From the NCBI RefSeq assembly GCF_007655135.1, contig NC_045127.1, positions 930,001 to 994,000 of the forward strand: a DNA stretch of 64,000 bases, read 5' to 3'. A program made the position numbers and the translations under genes. Position 1 is the first letter of the stretch, and every line of letters begins with the position of its first letter. Origin of the DNA: Punica granatum. Its lineage: Eukaryota; Streptophyta; Magnoliopsida; Myrtales; Lythraceae. The notes below the pieces were generated by a model that saw only the letters and a program-made list of their open reading frames with translations, was not told the origin of the DNA and did no database searches. Below, one piece after another: positions 50,543-61,087 of this stretch.

Positions 50543-50947
50543 ACTCGGCGGGAGTACTGTTCAATGCTTCGCGGGCCCCACGCGATGAACCTCTTTCAGT
50601 ACAGCCTCACTTCGTAAACTAAACATACGGCGGACTTCTTCTCCGGCCCAAGTTACGGACTCCCTCGGCCCATGTTAAGCCCAAGGACAAGCCCATCAGA
50701 GCGCCATTGTCGTCGTTCAGTTCTACCTCCTTCCAGTCCACCGCCTTTTAACCATTTACCTCTGCGAGCGCCGAGGAGCTTCTGGAACTCTACGGAGGTT
50801 TCCCGATCGCTTAGCTGTTCGCTGTTCGGAGTATTTAGCTCTCACCTCGCGATCCTCTTCACCTCCGGACTCTTTTTCTTGTTCATTCACTCTTGAGATG
50901 ATTCTGAAGCATCTGGCTGCGGCGAATTCTTACCTTTACCTGTGAAA

Positions 50948-53020
50948 ATGTCGAAAGACGGGCCTAACTGGGAAGGACTGTTCAAATGGAGCGTCGCTCA
51001 TTCCGACGGAACTCGTCCCACGCGCAACCTGAGGTAGGTCTTTCCCTTGTAATTTTCCGATCAAATGCTCTAGGTTTTCATGGCTGTTAAACCGCTGGTG
51101 TGCGTTCTTTGTGGTGTTGAGTTTGAGCTTTGGTTCTTTCTGTCGTGACAGCGAGGAGGATCGGAGATGGTTCATGGAAGCTATGCAATCTCACTCGGTG
51201 GATGTGATGAAGCGGATGAAGGAGATAACGCTTGTTATGCAGACACCGGAGCAAGTCTTGGAGTCTCAAGGCGTCACTCCTACAGATATTGAAGGTAATC
51301 AGTTTACGCGATGCTTGGAGGAGTGCCCCCCCGACCCGACTGATTTATGGTTTAGTTGAGCTAGTAGATTGGTTGACCTGTGTTTTTCAAAATCAAATCT
51401 TTAACACTAACAGAGGGATTGTTGAATGAATTGGATAGTTTATTTACGGTTTGTTAAATATATTTCTGGACTTCCCCCTCCATGCTGACTAACTTGCACT
51501 GTGGCAGGTATGCTGGACGAGCTTCAGGAGCATGTTGAGGCCATCGACATGGCCAATGGTATGCCTCTTCGACTTTCATATGATCTTGTTTAGTTGGAAA
51601 TTTGGCCTTGACATTTCCTTATTTACAGCCTGTTTTAACTATGTTAGGAACAAATTAATGTTGCTGATGTTAAATGTTGCAACTGGTTGATGGTAGAGTA
51701 GCATCACACAAAACACATTGTGTGTTGTGTGAATTTATTCTTGTATTGTATATGTTGGTTCTGACTTTCGTGTAATCTCTTGGTCCTCTGATACTCAAAT
51801 GGCAGATCTTCACTCCATTGGTGGTTTAGTCCCTCTACTTTCCTACTTGAAGAATGCCCATGCCAATATTCGAGCAAAGGCTGCAGATGTTGTCAGCACC
51901 ATTGTCCAGAACAACCCTCGTAGTCAACAGTTGGTAATGGAGGCAAATGGCCTAGAATACCTCCTTTCTAATTTTACTTCCGATCCTGAGGTCATGGTTC
52001 GGACCAAAGCCCTTGGCGCTATATCCTGTGAGTTCCGTTGCTTGCTGCCCCTCACAAACCTTTCTGATTATCGTGCTCTTTTGAGTAGGTTGTAGCTCTC
52101 TATCTTGATAAATGAAATATTAATTTTATGCGTTCCTTTTTGGTGACTTTACAGCTCTAATTAGGCACAATAAACCTGGCATTACCGCTTTTCGACTTGC
52201 AAATGGTTATGCAGCTTTGAAGGATGCTTTGACTTCTGATAATTTGCGATTCCAGAGGTAAATAATTAAACGACGTCCAGAGATTAATGTTCCTTGTGAT
52301 TTTTTTTTCCTATGCTGTGAAATAATAAAACGAGGTCAGAGAGCAATGTTCCTTCCCGGCGACCTGATATTATTTTGCCTTTGCTTTCATTTGCCAAATG
52401 TGGTCACTGAGCCCTGTGTTCAAATGAATTGATTTTTCAGGAAAGCCCTGAACTTGATCCACTACCTCTTGCACGAGAACAGTTCTGACTGTGACGTTGT
52501 CACGGAGCTAGGGTTTCCCCGTCTAATGATGCATCTTGCTGCTAGCGATGATGCAGACGTGAGAGAAGCAGCTCTTCGTGGTCTACTTGAGCTTGCCCGA
52601 GACAGTTCTGATGGCTCTAGCAGTCAATTAAGGGAGGATGATGAGAAGCTGAAGCTACTCCTCCAAGAGCGGATTAAGGGCATCAGTTTATTGTCTCCGG
52701 ATGATCTCAGAGCTGCGAGAGAGGAAAGGCATCTGGTGGACTCAATCTGGAATGCCCGATACAAGGAGCCTTCTTCGCTGCAGGAGCAAGGGCTCCTCGT
52801 CCTTCCGGGGGAAGATGCTCCTCCTCCTGATGTCGCGAGCAAACATTTTGAGCCTCCGCTCAGGGCTTGGGCTGCGTCAGAAGCTAGTAAAAGTTCCAGC
52901 ACTGAGAAGAAGAAGGCGGCCCCATTGCTACTGGGTGCTGGTCCGCCACGCGATGCCCCTCCTGAGCAAGATAGCACAAGCAGAAATGATGCTGACTCGC
53001 AGTCAAACCCTCGTACATAA
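50948..53020 (+). CDS. FES1A: FES1A-like Hsp70 nucleotide-exchange factor
   Basis: Six exons (50948-51033, 51152-51294, 51508-51558, 51806-52027, 52155-52257, 52441-53020) encode 394 residues. Fes1/HspBP1 proteins release ADP from cytosolic Hsp70; Arabidopsis Fes1A is required for acquired thermotolerance. The N-terminus SKDGPNWEGLFKWSVAHSDG and SEEDRRWFMEAMQSHSVDV match the Fes1 family domain. The armadillo-type region follows: DLHSIGGLVPLLSYLKNAH, IRAKAADVVSTIVQNNPRSQ, ALGAISSLIRHNKPG and ALNLIHYLLHEN. The C-terminal part (LLVLPGEDAPPPDVASKHFEPPLRAWA) is conserved in the plant Fes1A branch. The tail is Ala/Pro/Ser-rich with no localisation signal that I can see. Start chosen for its match to MAKDGPNWDGLL-type relatives. 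Confidence 0.95.
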
Positions 53021-53712
53021 GTCAAAGTCATAGCATCCATCTTGTTGTGATAATGTATCTGTGCAGTTCTCCGTGTTCCGTGGAGACTTCCTCCATGCTA
53101 CTTAAGGAAAGGGGGAAGTTTTATTCACCTGCCGCCTGCCTGTGATCTATTAACTTTAGACGATCCTTTATTTTATTCTCCTGGTCTTTTTTGGAGCAAA
53201 AGAGGGAGGGAGGGAGAGATATGTATTACTGTTTCCTGGTAGAACATCGTTTTAGTATTCTATTTACCAAACATCATGCCGGAATTGCTGAGTTCTGTAG
53301 CAATCTCGTCATTCTGATCACTGTGTTCCATTTTCCGGCAACATAGCATCAATATAGCATAGATGATAGCCTTTTCTTTCAATATGCGTGCGGGCGTGCG
53401 TGCGTGTAGTTATGTGATACAATTGTTGTGCGAGCTCTGTTAAGGGGAGAACTGGGAAGAAGTAATATATGAAATCTTTCAACTAAATGTATTGAGCCAC
53501 TGCATAAACAATAGTACACATACTACAACCGCAGTAATCTAAACATCCTTTCAGACAGCTATACAAATGGCACAGAACACTTCTCATCCTTCTTATCCTT
53601 TTAGTTTCCGAATCAAGATAATAATGCATGTGCATCACACTCTTATTGCATACATGGGGCCAAGACTCTTGTTATTGTGTGATTAACGAGGGTCAATGAC
53701 ATCCCAGCACAC
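53021..53712. other. Convergent intergenic region
   Basis: 3' flanks of the FES1-like gene and the first oxygenase gene. A GTGCG-type purine/pyrimidine tract lies near 53390-53408. Nothing else recognised. Confidence 0.5.
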
Positions 53713-55350
53713 CTAATTTGGCACTTCGACTTGGGCGACTTTGATGTGCTCTTTTCCTTCCAACTCCCTTTTGAGGGAAAATCTCAGGTACTCTCCGTAC
53801 TTCATCTTCTTGTACTTCTGATGTGGCCTCCCTGGGTCGACCACGAGGGCCAATGGCCCGATTTCGATGTCATCTGGTGGATATATGAAAGTCGCAAAGG
53901 AGATCCTCCATTTCTTCGCGTTTGTCATTGACCTGTGCTCGATGCTCTTGTACTTCCCGTTTGTCCAGAACTGCCAATTCAAGACAGTCAAAAACAGTCT
54001 AAAAAGTCGTTTCTAACACAATTTCTTGTCAGTTCCATTCCAGAAAAGTAATATTCGATCTTTCATAAGTACCTCGACAACATCTCCGAGATTAATTATA
54101 AGAGCACCTGGAATCGGCTTAATAGGCACCCAGTGTCCTTCATGTCGAATTTGTAACCCGTCTGTATCACTGTCTTGCATGAGAATGGAGACGATAGTAG
54201 CATCCGAATGCGGACTTATACCGTATACATCATTTGGTTTCACGCAAGATGGATAATAGTTGAGCCTCAGGCCCTGCACGAGCTCCCCATGAAGTTTGAG
54301 CATTGCATCCTTGTTGAGTCCCATGACAGTTGCCAGCGAACCAATGAGTTTATCTCCAACTGTCCTAATTTCGTTTGCGTATGTCTCCATAGCTTTTCTG
54401 CAGATTGGAAAGAATGAATATGTCATTCCTAGCTATGTCTCCACATGTCAAGCCCAACTTGCATGCGAAGGGAAGTGTTGCACCGTGCTTTGTTTTGCAT
54501 AGTGGCTGCACCTCCATACAAGTTTGGAAAAGTAACGAGACCAGGCTAGCATACGTACTTGAAATGAGGTGGTGTGCTCGGCCAAAACTGGGGTCTCCGG
54601 AACCTCTCCGGGTAGACGGCCAGAACTAGTGTGTCTGACCAATCAAGCTTCTGATCTTTGGTCTCCACGTTCGTGTGCCCATAACCCTGTATGTCATTTG
54701 CTGGCATCGCAAATTTGTTCTTCTCTTCCAGCGGAAGTTTGAAGAACTCAATGGCAGCTGCCCTCATCATGTTCATCACCTCAGTTGCAGCCCCATGATT
54801 AACCACCTGCGTGGGATCCATGACAGTCCAGAGAATAATGTGTCATTTTCCTTTTTTTTTTTTTTTTGTTTCCGATTACAATGAAAGTGCATGGGTCTAG
54901 TACGATGAAATAGATATTTCAATACAAGGACACGGGTAGTCCCAACCAAGTATTGAATCTAAAATCTCATAATTACTAGGCGAGGAGGCGCGTAAGTGCA
55001 TTACGCCCTCTTTTTGTCATTTTTTCATTTTTAAAAGCAGAAGAGAGTCTTCGAAATCCTTTATAAAATAGATGGCCCACCTGGAAAAAGCCCCAGTCTT
55101 TGCAGGCCAAGTCCAACTTGTCGAGCTCCTGCGCATTACCATCCACGAGCAAGGATAGATCGAGGACGGGAAGCATGGGATTGACATATCCCGGTTCAGA
55201 CTCGGAAATCTCTTCCTTCGTTCTAAGGTACCTTTCAGGAACACGAAGGGGATTTTCTCTGACCATCTCTTGGACATTTGGGACTGGTAGAGACGACACA
55301 TAGATAGGTACGTCCTCTGCTTCCACAACAACATTGTCTGAGCCGGCCAT
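53713..55350 (-). CDS. SRG1-like 2-oxoglutarate/Fe(II) dioxygenase, array copy 1
   Basis: Four exons (55350-55081, 54806-54559, 54397-54073, 53970-53713) encode 366 residues. The DOXC-class N-terminal domain (PVLDLSLL, ACKDWGFFQVVNHG) is followed by the double-stranded beta-helix. Iron ligands are H236 and D238 (SPHSDAT) and H293 (SIEHRS); the 2-oxoglutarate-binding pair is R303/S305 (RISFA); NYYP at 219-222 is present. These soluble enzymes hydroxylate or O-demethylate specialised metabolites. The SRG1 clade includes codeine O-demethylase-like enzymes, but the substrate cannot be read from sequence. Intron positions and phases are identical to copy 2 at 61088, showing tandem origin. A dead copy lies directly upstream in the same orientation. 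Confidence 0.94.
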
Positions 55351-55499
55351 GCTTTCCTTTTCGTATCTGGGTATTGATAAACAAGACTTTCGACTTGGTA
55401 TATTTGTACTAGCAGATGGTCAGTCAATGACAAACCGAGTATTCTCACCGCGTTTGTCTCGTAGCGACATGGAATCTTGTCCTAATAAAGAACACGACG
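55351..55499 (-). promoter_or_regulatory. Upstream region of oxygenase copy 1
   Basis: Only about 150 bp separate the copy-1 start codon from the end of the dead copy's exon 2. The promoter of copy 1 is therefore compressed or uses pseudogene and transposon sequence. Confidence 0.45.
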
Positions 55500-55555
55500 A
55501 TTCCATCCTACGTAATAGATTATCCTACATAATTGAGAATTTGTTCTTCTCTTCA

Positions 55556-56492
55556 GGCATGTTTGGTTCACAGGTTTTAATAGGGAACGAAATACCTATT
55601 CTGTACATAATATGTATTCCGAAATTTGGTTGAAAGGAATGCGGAATAACTATTTCGATCCGGAATAGTTACTCAGTTTTTATAGGGAATAACGGTGCCT
55701 CCCAGCACTGTCCGAATTAGCATTTCCCCATCCGGAAATGAACGCGAAAGGATAAAAATACCCTCAACTTCTTTCACTAATTACAAACGCATGCCATCCT
55801 CTTTATTTCCCGCCGAAACTCGACATTTCGAAATCGGCAGAACCATTCGAAACCCTAGCAGAGCAATCGCGACATCATCCTTCGATTCCCCTCGCATCCA
55901 GTGTCGATTCGTCCGTGGCGACCGAGGAGGTTGTAGCCGTGGCAGAGGCGGAGAGGGAGGGCCTGGAGCTTGAGGGAGAGGAACGAGAGGCGGCGTCGGA
56001 GGTTGCCATTAGAGGAGTAGGGATCGGGATTGGAGTGCGGAAGCTGTGAACTCTGGTTCGAATAGTCTTTTGTGTCCACTCAAAGAGACAAGTGCCGGAA
56101 TGCTTTTGGATGAAAGGGGGCACAACATAGGTTAATCCCGCTATCGCTGCATCTTCCGCTGGAAAGGCACCTTTCAGGCAGTTGGCCCTCTATTTCTATT
56201 TTTTCCCCAATCCGTGCGAGTTCCCCCGCAATACGGCTCAAGTGGCGGGCGATGTTATTGAAGTTATCTATTTATCCTATAAAACCTATTAGATTTAGCA
56301 TGAAGGACATTTATGTCTTTTCATCCTATTTATGTTCTTTCCATTCTTTATTACAACCAACCAAACATTAGAATTATAATTCTCAGTTTTAATATTCCCT
56401 TCAACCAAACAAAAAAATTTCATCAGAATTTCTATTATATTCCCTATCTATTCTATTCCATGTTTATTCCATTCCAACGAACTAAACGTAGC
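55556..56492. mobile_element. DNA element inserted in exon 2 of the dead oxygenase
   Basis: Ends GCATGTTTGGTTCACAGG and, reversed, GCTACGTTTAGTTCGTTGGAATGG. It shares its right ~220 bp and a GC-rich block at about 55985-56060 with the element at 41625. The flanking exon sequence reads CCACTAAAAA before and CTGAAGAGAAG after. A 7-8-bp target duplication (CTRAARA) is thus likely, favouring a hAT-type element (inference). Confidence 0.7.
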
Positions 56493-56544
56493 TTTTTAGT
56501 GGAAGTTTAAAGAAGTTCACAGCAATTTCTTACATTGCTTGTTT

Positions 56545-56960
56545 TAAATTTCACTAGACTTACATGGGATTGGATTTAACTTCAAGTCAAAAGCTCGAGC
56601 TATTCAATTCCATATAAATCATTCTATAATCTCATATATATAATCCTATTTTCTTTTATACTTCCAATGTGGGATTTAACTTTTCTCAATTGACTTTTAT
56701 ATTCCCAACACTCGACGTTCACTTCCGGACTTGGACTTCACTGGCATGGTGCGTGGGCTTTCGTGCATACGCCCCCTAGGATCATTACCATGAGTTCCAA
56801 TGTCATTTTAAATTCCACTGAATTTACATGGGTTTGAGCTTAACTTCAACTCAAAAGTTCGAACTATCAAATTGTGAGGTCCAATCCCATACAAACCATT
56901 TTTTTTATATTTTAATGTGAGATTAACTTTTCCTAATTGACTTTTATATTCCCAACAACT
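56545..56960 (-). mobile_element. TRIM/LTR-like direct-repeat element
   Basis: On the minus strand TGTTGGGAATATAAAAGTCAATT occurs at 56960 and again 246-250 bp further on, near 56711. Each copy is followed by similar AAAAGTTAA(A)TC(C/T)CACATT...AGTTGAAGTTAA...CCCATGTAA sequence of about 165 bp. About 90 bp of different sequence ending ...GTGAACGTCGAG separates them. The TGTTGGGAATATAAA start after a GAG-type purine end is typical of Copia LTRs. The layout resembles a terminal-repeat retrotransposon in miniature. A primer-binding site was not recognised. Confidence 0.6.
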
Positions 56961-57183
56961 CCTTCATGCATCCTCTCGAGAGCGAAGATAGATCAATGAC
57001 TGGAATTTCGAGGGAGAGTACATCTCCGATCCCAGGAACATCTATATTGGTCCTGATGTATCTCTCAGGGACCTCAAGGGGCTTTTTCCGGACCATTTCT
57101 TGGATTGGTACCGGTAGGGATGTGGCATAAATAGGTATATCATCTCCTCCTTCTGTAACATCTCCATTGACGTTGGAACCCAA

Positions 57184-60029
57184 TGTTCAAAAATTTCCTG
57201 GGATTGGCAAATAAATTTTGTCGCAAATAGCAGTTTATTATAACAATTAACTAGTGGTTAACGAGCTTTTAGGGGCCTCCTGTCAGATTCAGGTGAGGCA
57301 AGGCTTGAAATAGTATTTTAAGTTTGTCTGGCGTGATCTAAGTTTTTGCAGCTCCGCTTCCTCGAAGACTCCAAGAGAAACAGTTTTGATCTGTACCGCC
57401 TATGAAAACTATCAATTGGCGTGTTCTTAGATTCGAGGTAATGCATAATCTTTGTGGGATTGTTCCCCGCAAAGCATACTGTAACTCGTAATCTTTTATT
57501 AAGGGATAATTAGATAGTACTATATCCTAATGGACCAAGCCGGACTAAATCAATCAAAATACATGGAAGGTGTATGATGAGATATGTTGTGCTACATGGA
57601 TCGAGTTATGACTAGCTATAGTGCATCTAGTGCTCCGGACTCAGTTGAGTACCAACCCCATAATCTTACATCTTGTTCACTCCTCAAAATAATTCCAATT
57701 AATGTTAGAGAATCTACAATCACGAAACACAAGTTTCAATCCAATTCCAATAGGAAAGGTTACACTACATATCTGTCATGCGACCTTATATAAACTTATC
57801 AGGAGGATAACATAGATCGGTGAGCACAAATCCGATGAATAACCACCACTGAAAAAAATATCAGATCAGGAGTTGCATACCTCGATGGTTCCGGAATCTC
57901 AAATACCAGCAAGATAACTTCAAGACCTCAATTTTCTGTTGATCAATCTTCTTCTTGTTTTTAGTATTATCAGTTGCTGATGTTTCTCCTTATCTCTCTC
58001 GACTGTATGCCCCCCCGGCTGAGTTGTCCTTAGGGAAGGGAGAAAATTAAATGATAAAAAAGAGAGGTGGTTGCCAATAGATAACCACAAATAAAATAAT
58101 GAAAAACAAGGGGCCTTTGCTTTTATGATTTTAGGTGCAGGTTGTTTTGTTAAGCCTGGCTCTTGTGGTACATAGAGAAACTAATGGAGTGAATATTCGG
58201 GGGCAGGGCAGTCAACCAGTTAAAGGAGCTCCTGTGCAAATCTCCGAGTAATTTCAACATACTAGTCGTGAAGTCTGTACATTGCATGCGATATTTTCAC
58301 CAATTTAAAAAAAAATTAAAAATTAAAAAGAAAAATTACTTGAATCAAAATGAAATAAAAATAATAAAATAAACAAACATTCGCGTTTAGTGGTAGAAGA
58401 ATTTAGTTTTTGAGAGCTTCTGTATAGGTGTAGCAATACCTTTCGAGAGATGAAACTCACATTATCAATCTTGAAAAATAATATGAAAAAAGCAGAAAAA
58501 TTAGAGAAATAAAAGATTGAAAATTTTTGATAAAAATAAGAAAAATATAGTGTTGAGAGCTTGCATCTAATTGTAGACATATTCTTTGAGAGCTGAATAA
58601 CTTTCTATTTATGTGTATGATAATTCATATTTATAACTATCATACAAGATAAACTATAATTTGATTTGTTTTCTTTTTTAAGTAAGGTAATCTAGTTTCT
58701 TTTTTGAAAAGAAAATATAATTTATACATTTTCTTACTATATATACTAAAGGTTGTCCACATAACTATATATTCACATATGTTATATTATGTATGAGTAT
58801 ATACTAATATATATACTTATTTTGATGTTAATATTTATCTACGAAATATTAATTTTTATTTTAAAAAATCAAGATTAGTAAATAATATCTATACATACAA
58901 AAAACTTCTCATTTATTTCAAATACATCACGTGATATCGATTATAAAAATTATAGAAATCAAGAAATTGGATTTTATGATAAGATATCTTTAAAAAAATA
59001 TTTTTATTAAAAGTTCGAAATAAAAAATTCAAAAAATCTAGAAAATTCCATATATATCTATAAAATATTATCTAATCTATTTTTAAAAAATAGATATCTA
59101 TAAAACAATATAATTCATACATAATTTTTCTTATTATATATACTAAAAGTTGTCCACGTAACCATATATTAATATATTTATATTATGTATGAATATATAA
59201 TCATATATACTTATTTTGATGTTAATATTTATGTGATGGAATATTATTTTTTATTTTAAAAATTATTAAATAATATATAGATTATAAAAATTTAAAAATC
59301 AAGAAATCGCATTTTATGATGAGATATATTTTAAAAAAATATTTTTTATTAAAAATAATTCGAAAAATTAAAATAATTTAAAAGAACCTAGAAAGTCTAT
59401 ATAGAAAATTCATATTACCTTCAATTGGAAATCACCATAGTATCCAAAAGATTTTATGGTATTTTCGATTTTTTACGATTTTTTTAAATGAAATATTATT
59501 TCATAAGCTTTTATTACTAATTTTATAATAAGTGATAATTTAAAAATTTTAAAAACTAAAAAAGCTAGAAAATTTCATTCAGAAATTGAGCGTTCCAACT
59601 CCAAGGGCATTTGACCTGCCCAACTTGCACCTTACTTTCATATATATTAGTCGTAAAACCTGTGGATTGAACGGAATAGTTCCACCAATTTGAAAAAAAT
59701 ATAATTAAAAATTAAAAAGAAAAAATTGCTTAGAAATTCAAAAGTGAAACAAAAATAATAAAATAAACAAACAATCTTCGCATTTAGTGGTAGAAGAACT
59801 TACTTTCGGAGGGCTTATGTATAGGGGTAGCAATATCTTTCGACATATAATCTTACATAACCAATCTTAAAAAAGAATATGAAAAAAAAACAAAAAATTA
59901 GAGAAAAATATGAAAATAATGTTTGACTTGCAGATGAAGGTATGGCAAGGTATTTATCGTCTGCTTAAAATGTTCAGGTGCAGAGGGCTAAACATGGAGA
60001 CTCTGGAGATGCGTGCTTCATGTTAAAGC
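57184..60029. other. AT-rich region between oxygenase remnants
   Basis: 57184-57480 is the former promoter of the dead copy, with weak similarity to the other copies' upstream regions. From 58290 on the DNA is extremely AT-rich and repetitive. AAAATTAAAAATTAAAAAGAAAAATTGCTT-type blocks recur at 58310 and 59700, and GTTGTCCAC(A/G)TAAC(C/T)ATATA-type blocks at 58755 and 59145. No gene seen. Confidence 0.55.
59095..59585 (+). repeat. AT-rich repeat, left arm of a 4-kb-spaced inverted pair
   Basis: Starts CTATAAAACAATATAATTCAT and runs through ACTAAAAGTTGTCCAC, ATATTTATGTGATG and AATCAAGAAATC. The same order is found on the opposite strand at 63520-64000. A partial direct copy lies just before it at about 58735-59085. 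Confidence 0.8.
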
Positions 60030-60312
60030 AGAGAACTAGTGTGTCAGAAAAATTGAAATTTTTTCCCTGTTTCTTTGTCAAATCAATCGGGATTCAGTTG
60101 TTTCGAGACAATGTAGGCGTGTGTGTCCATAACCTTTATTTTCAGCTTGATGTCGCTGAGCATCTGTTCTCTTCTTGAGGTATCTTACAGGGACCTTGAG
60201 GGGATTTTTCCTAATCATTCATGTACATTTGGTTCAGGTAATGATGCCACATATATAAGTACATTATCTCATTCGATGATTTATTCTCATCCATATAGGA
60301 GCAAATTGTTCC
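60030..60312 (-). pseudogene. Fourth oxygenase copy, deleted remnant
   Basis: The part at 60170-60312 matches exon 1 of copy 2 (the plus-strand text TCTCATCCATATAGGAGC is nearly identical, and GAGGGGATTTTTCCTAA follows). The part at 60030-60165 matches exon 2 (AGAACTAGTGTGTC, TAGGCGTG, CCATAACC). The end of exon 1 and intron 1 are deleted, so exon 2 runs directly into mid-exon 1. No frame survives. Confidence 0.75.
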
Positions 60313-60339
60313 ATAAATGACTTGGAAGTAGTTAAACCG

Positions 60340-60640
60340 TGTTTGTATAACATGCTAAGGCAGTGATTAACGAGCCCTTGATGACCCCTTTTTACCTGAT
60401 TATTAACTTGTAGCTAAAGAGGATCTTGATCTTGTTAACAACAAAAGGATTCCTTTGTCATCGAGAGTATCGGAGGCTAGCTAGCTGCCGCCCCGTGGTC
60501 ATTAGGATGAGACGAAGGACACAAACAGAATAGTTTCAGTACTTCCGAAGTTTGTCAGATCGGTAGCTTGCTTCAAAAGGCTCCAACAGAATACGCTGGG
60601 TTAGTGGGTTTCGACCGTTTGGTGCCAGAACTTCTCGACT
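60340..60640 (-). repeat. Duplicated oxygenase upstream region (proximal copy)
   Basis: Collinear with 62700-62990, sharing AACTTGTAGCTAAAGAGGAT, CTTGATCTTGTTAA, GGCTAGCTAGCTGCC and TTCAGTACTTCC-type blocks. The duplication therefore carried the promoter as well as the gene. Confidence 0.8.
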
Positions 60641-61087
60641 TTTGTATTTCTGCGGAGGACTAATTACTCAATCAGTATCCTTTATTCCTGCAGCTGAAAT
60701 GGAGTAAATGATTTTATAGACAGGGTTGACTTGGAAGAATTTAGGAAGTTATGAGAGAAAATTTTCTTGAATGTTCTGCAAATGTCTCCCATGAGAATAT
60801 ACGTCATTTCTTGGGTTATATTTATCCATATGTGGATTTAACAATATAGTTATACTGCGGTGGCCGGTCGTCTTCCCCGGGATGGAAGAATGAAAACGCA
60901 TGTTTCCAGAGCTGTTGTAAAAAGTGGAGCTAATTTCTGTGGTGCTTCTTCTGCTTTTTCATATTTACACACTGCGTAATCATACAAAACAAAACTGAAA
61001 ATGGCCTGAATCACGAATGGATAATAAGTGCGTGCAACTTTATAGATGCCCACATCTATTGGAGCTTATAAACTAATATGACTGATA
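60641..61087. other. Intergenic, downstream of oxygenase copy 2
   Basis: About 450 bp of ordinary composition containing the 3' UTR of copy 2. No other feature seen. Confidence 0.5.

Larger units (their letters stand above)
50190..50947. promoter_or_regulatory. Shared divergent promoter, FHY1 (-) and FES1-like gene (+)
   Basis: Only 758 bp separate the two start codons. The region is GC-richer than other gaps between 50380 and 50720. It contains two CACGCGC motifs (minus strand), a CACGTG G-box at 50537-50542 and ACGTGG at 50516. CT-rich leader-like sequence occurs at both ends. No TATA box was assigned. Confidence 0.65.
55500..57183 (-). pseudogene. Third oxygenase copy, broken by two insertions
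   Basis: Exon 1 starts at 57183 and matches the intact copies through LSLEIPVIDLSSLSRGCMKEL. At about 56960 it breaks into an LTR-like repeat. Exon 2 resumes near 56535 as M-stop-EIAVNFFKLPL, against MMRAAAIEFFKLPL in copy 1, so a stop has replaced an Arg codon. At 56492 it is cut again by a 0.94-kb DNA element. Beyond that element, at about 55555, exon 2 continues as EEKNKFS and decays by ~55500. Exons 3 and 4 are missing. The 57183 ATG and leader are intact, so a short truncated transcript is possible. Confidence 0.85.
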
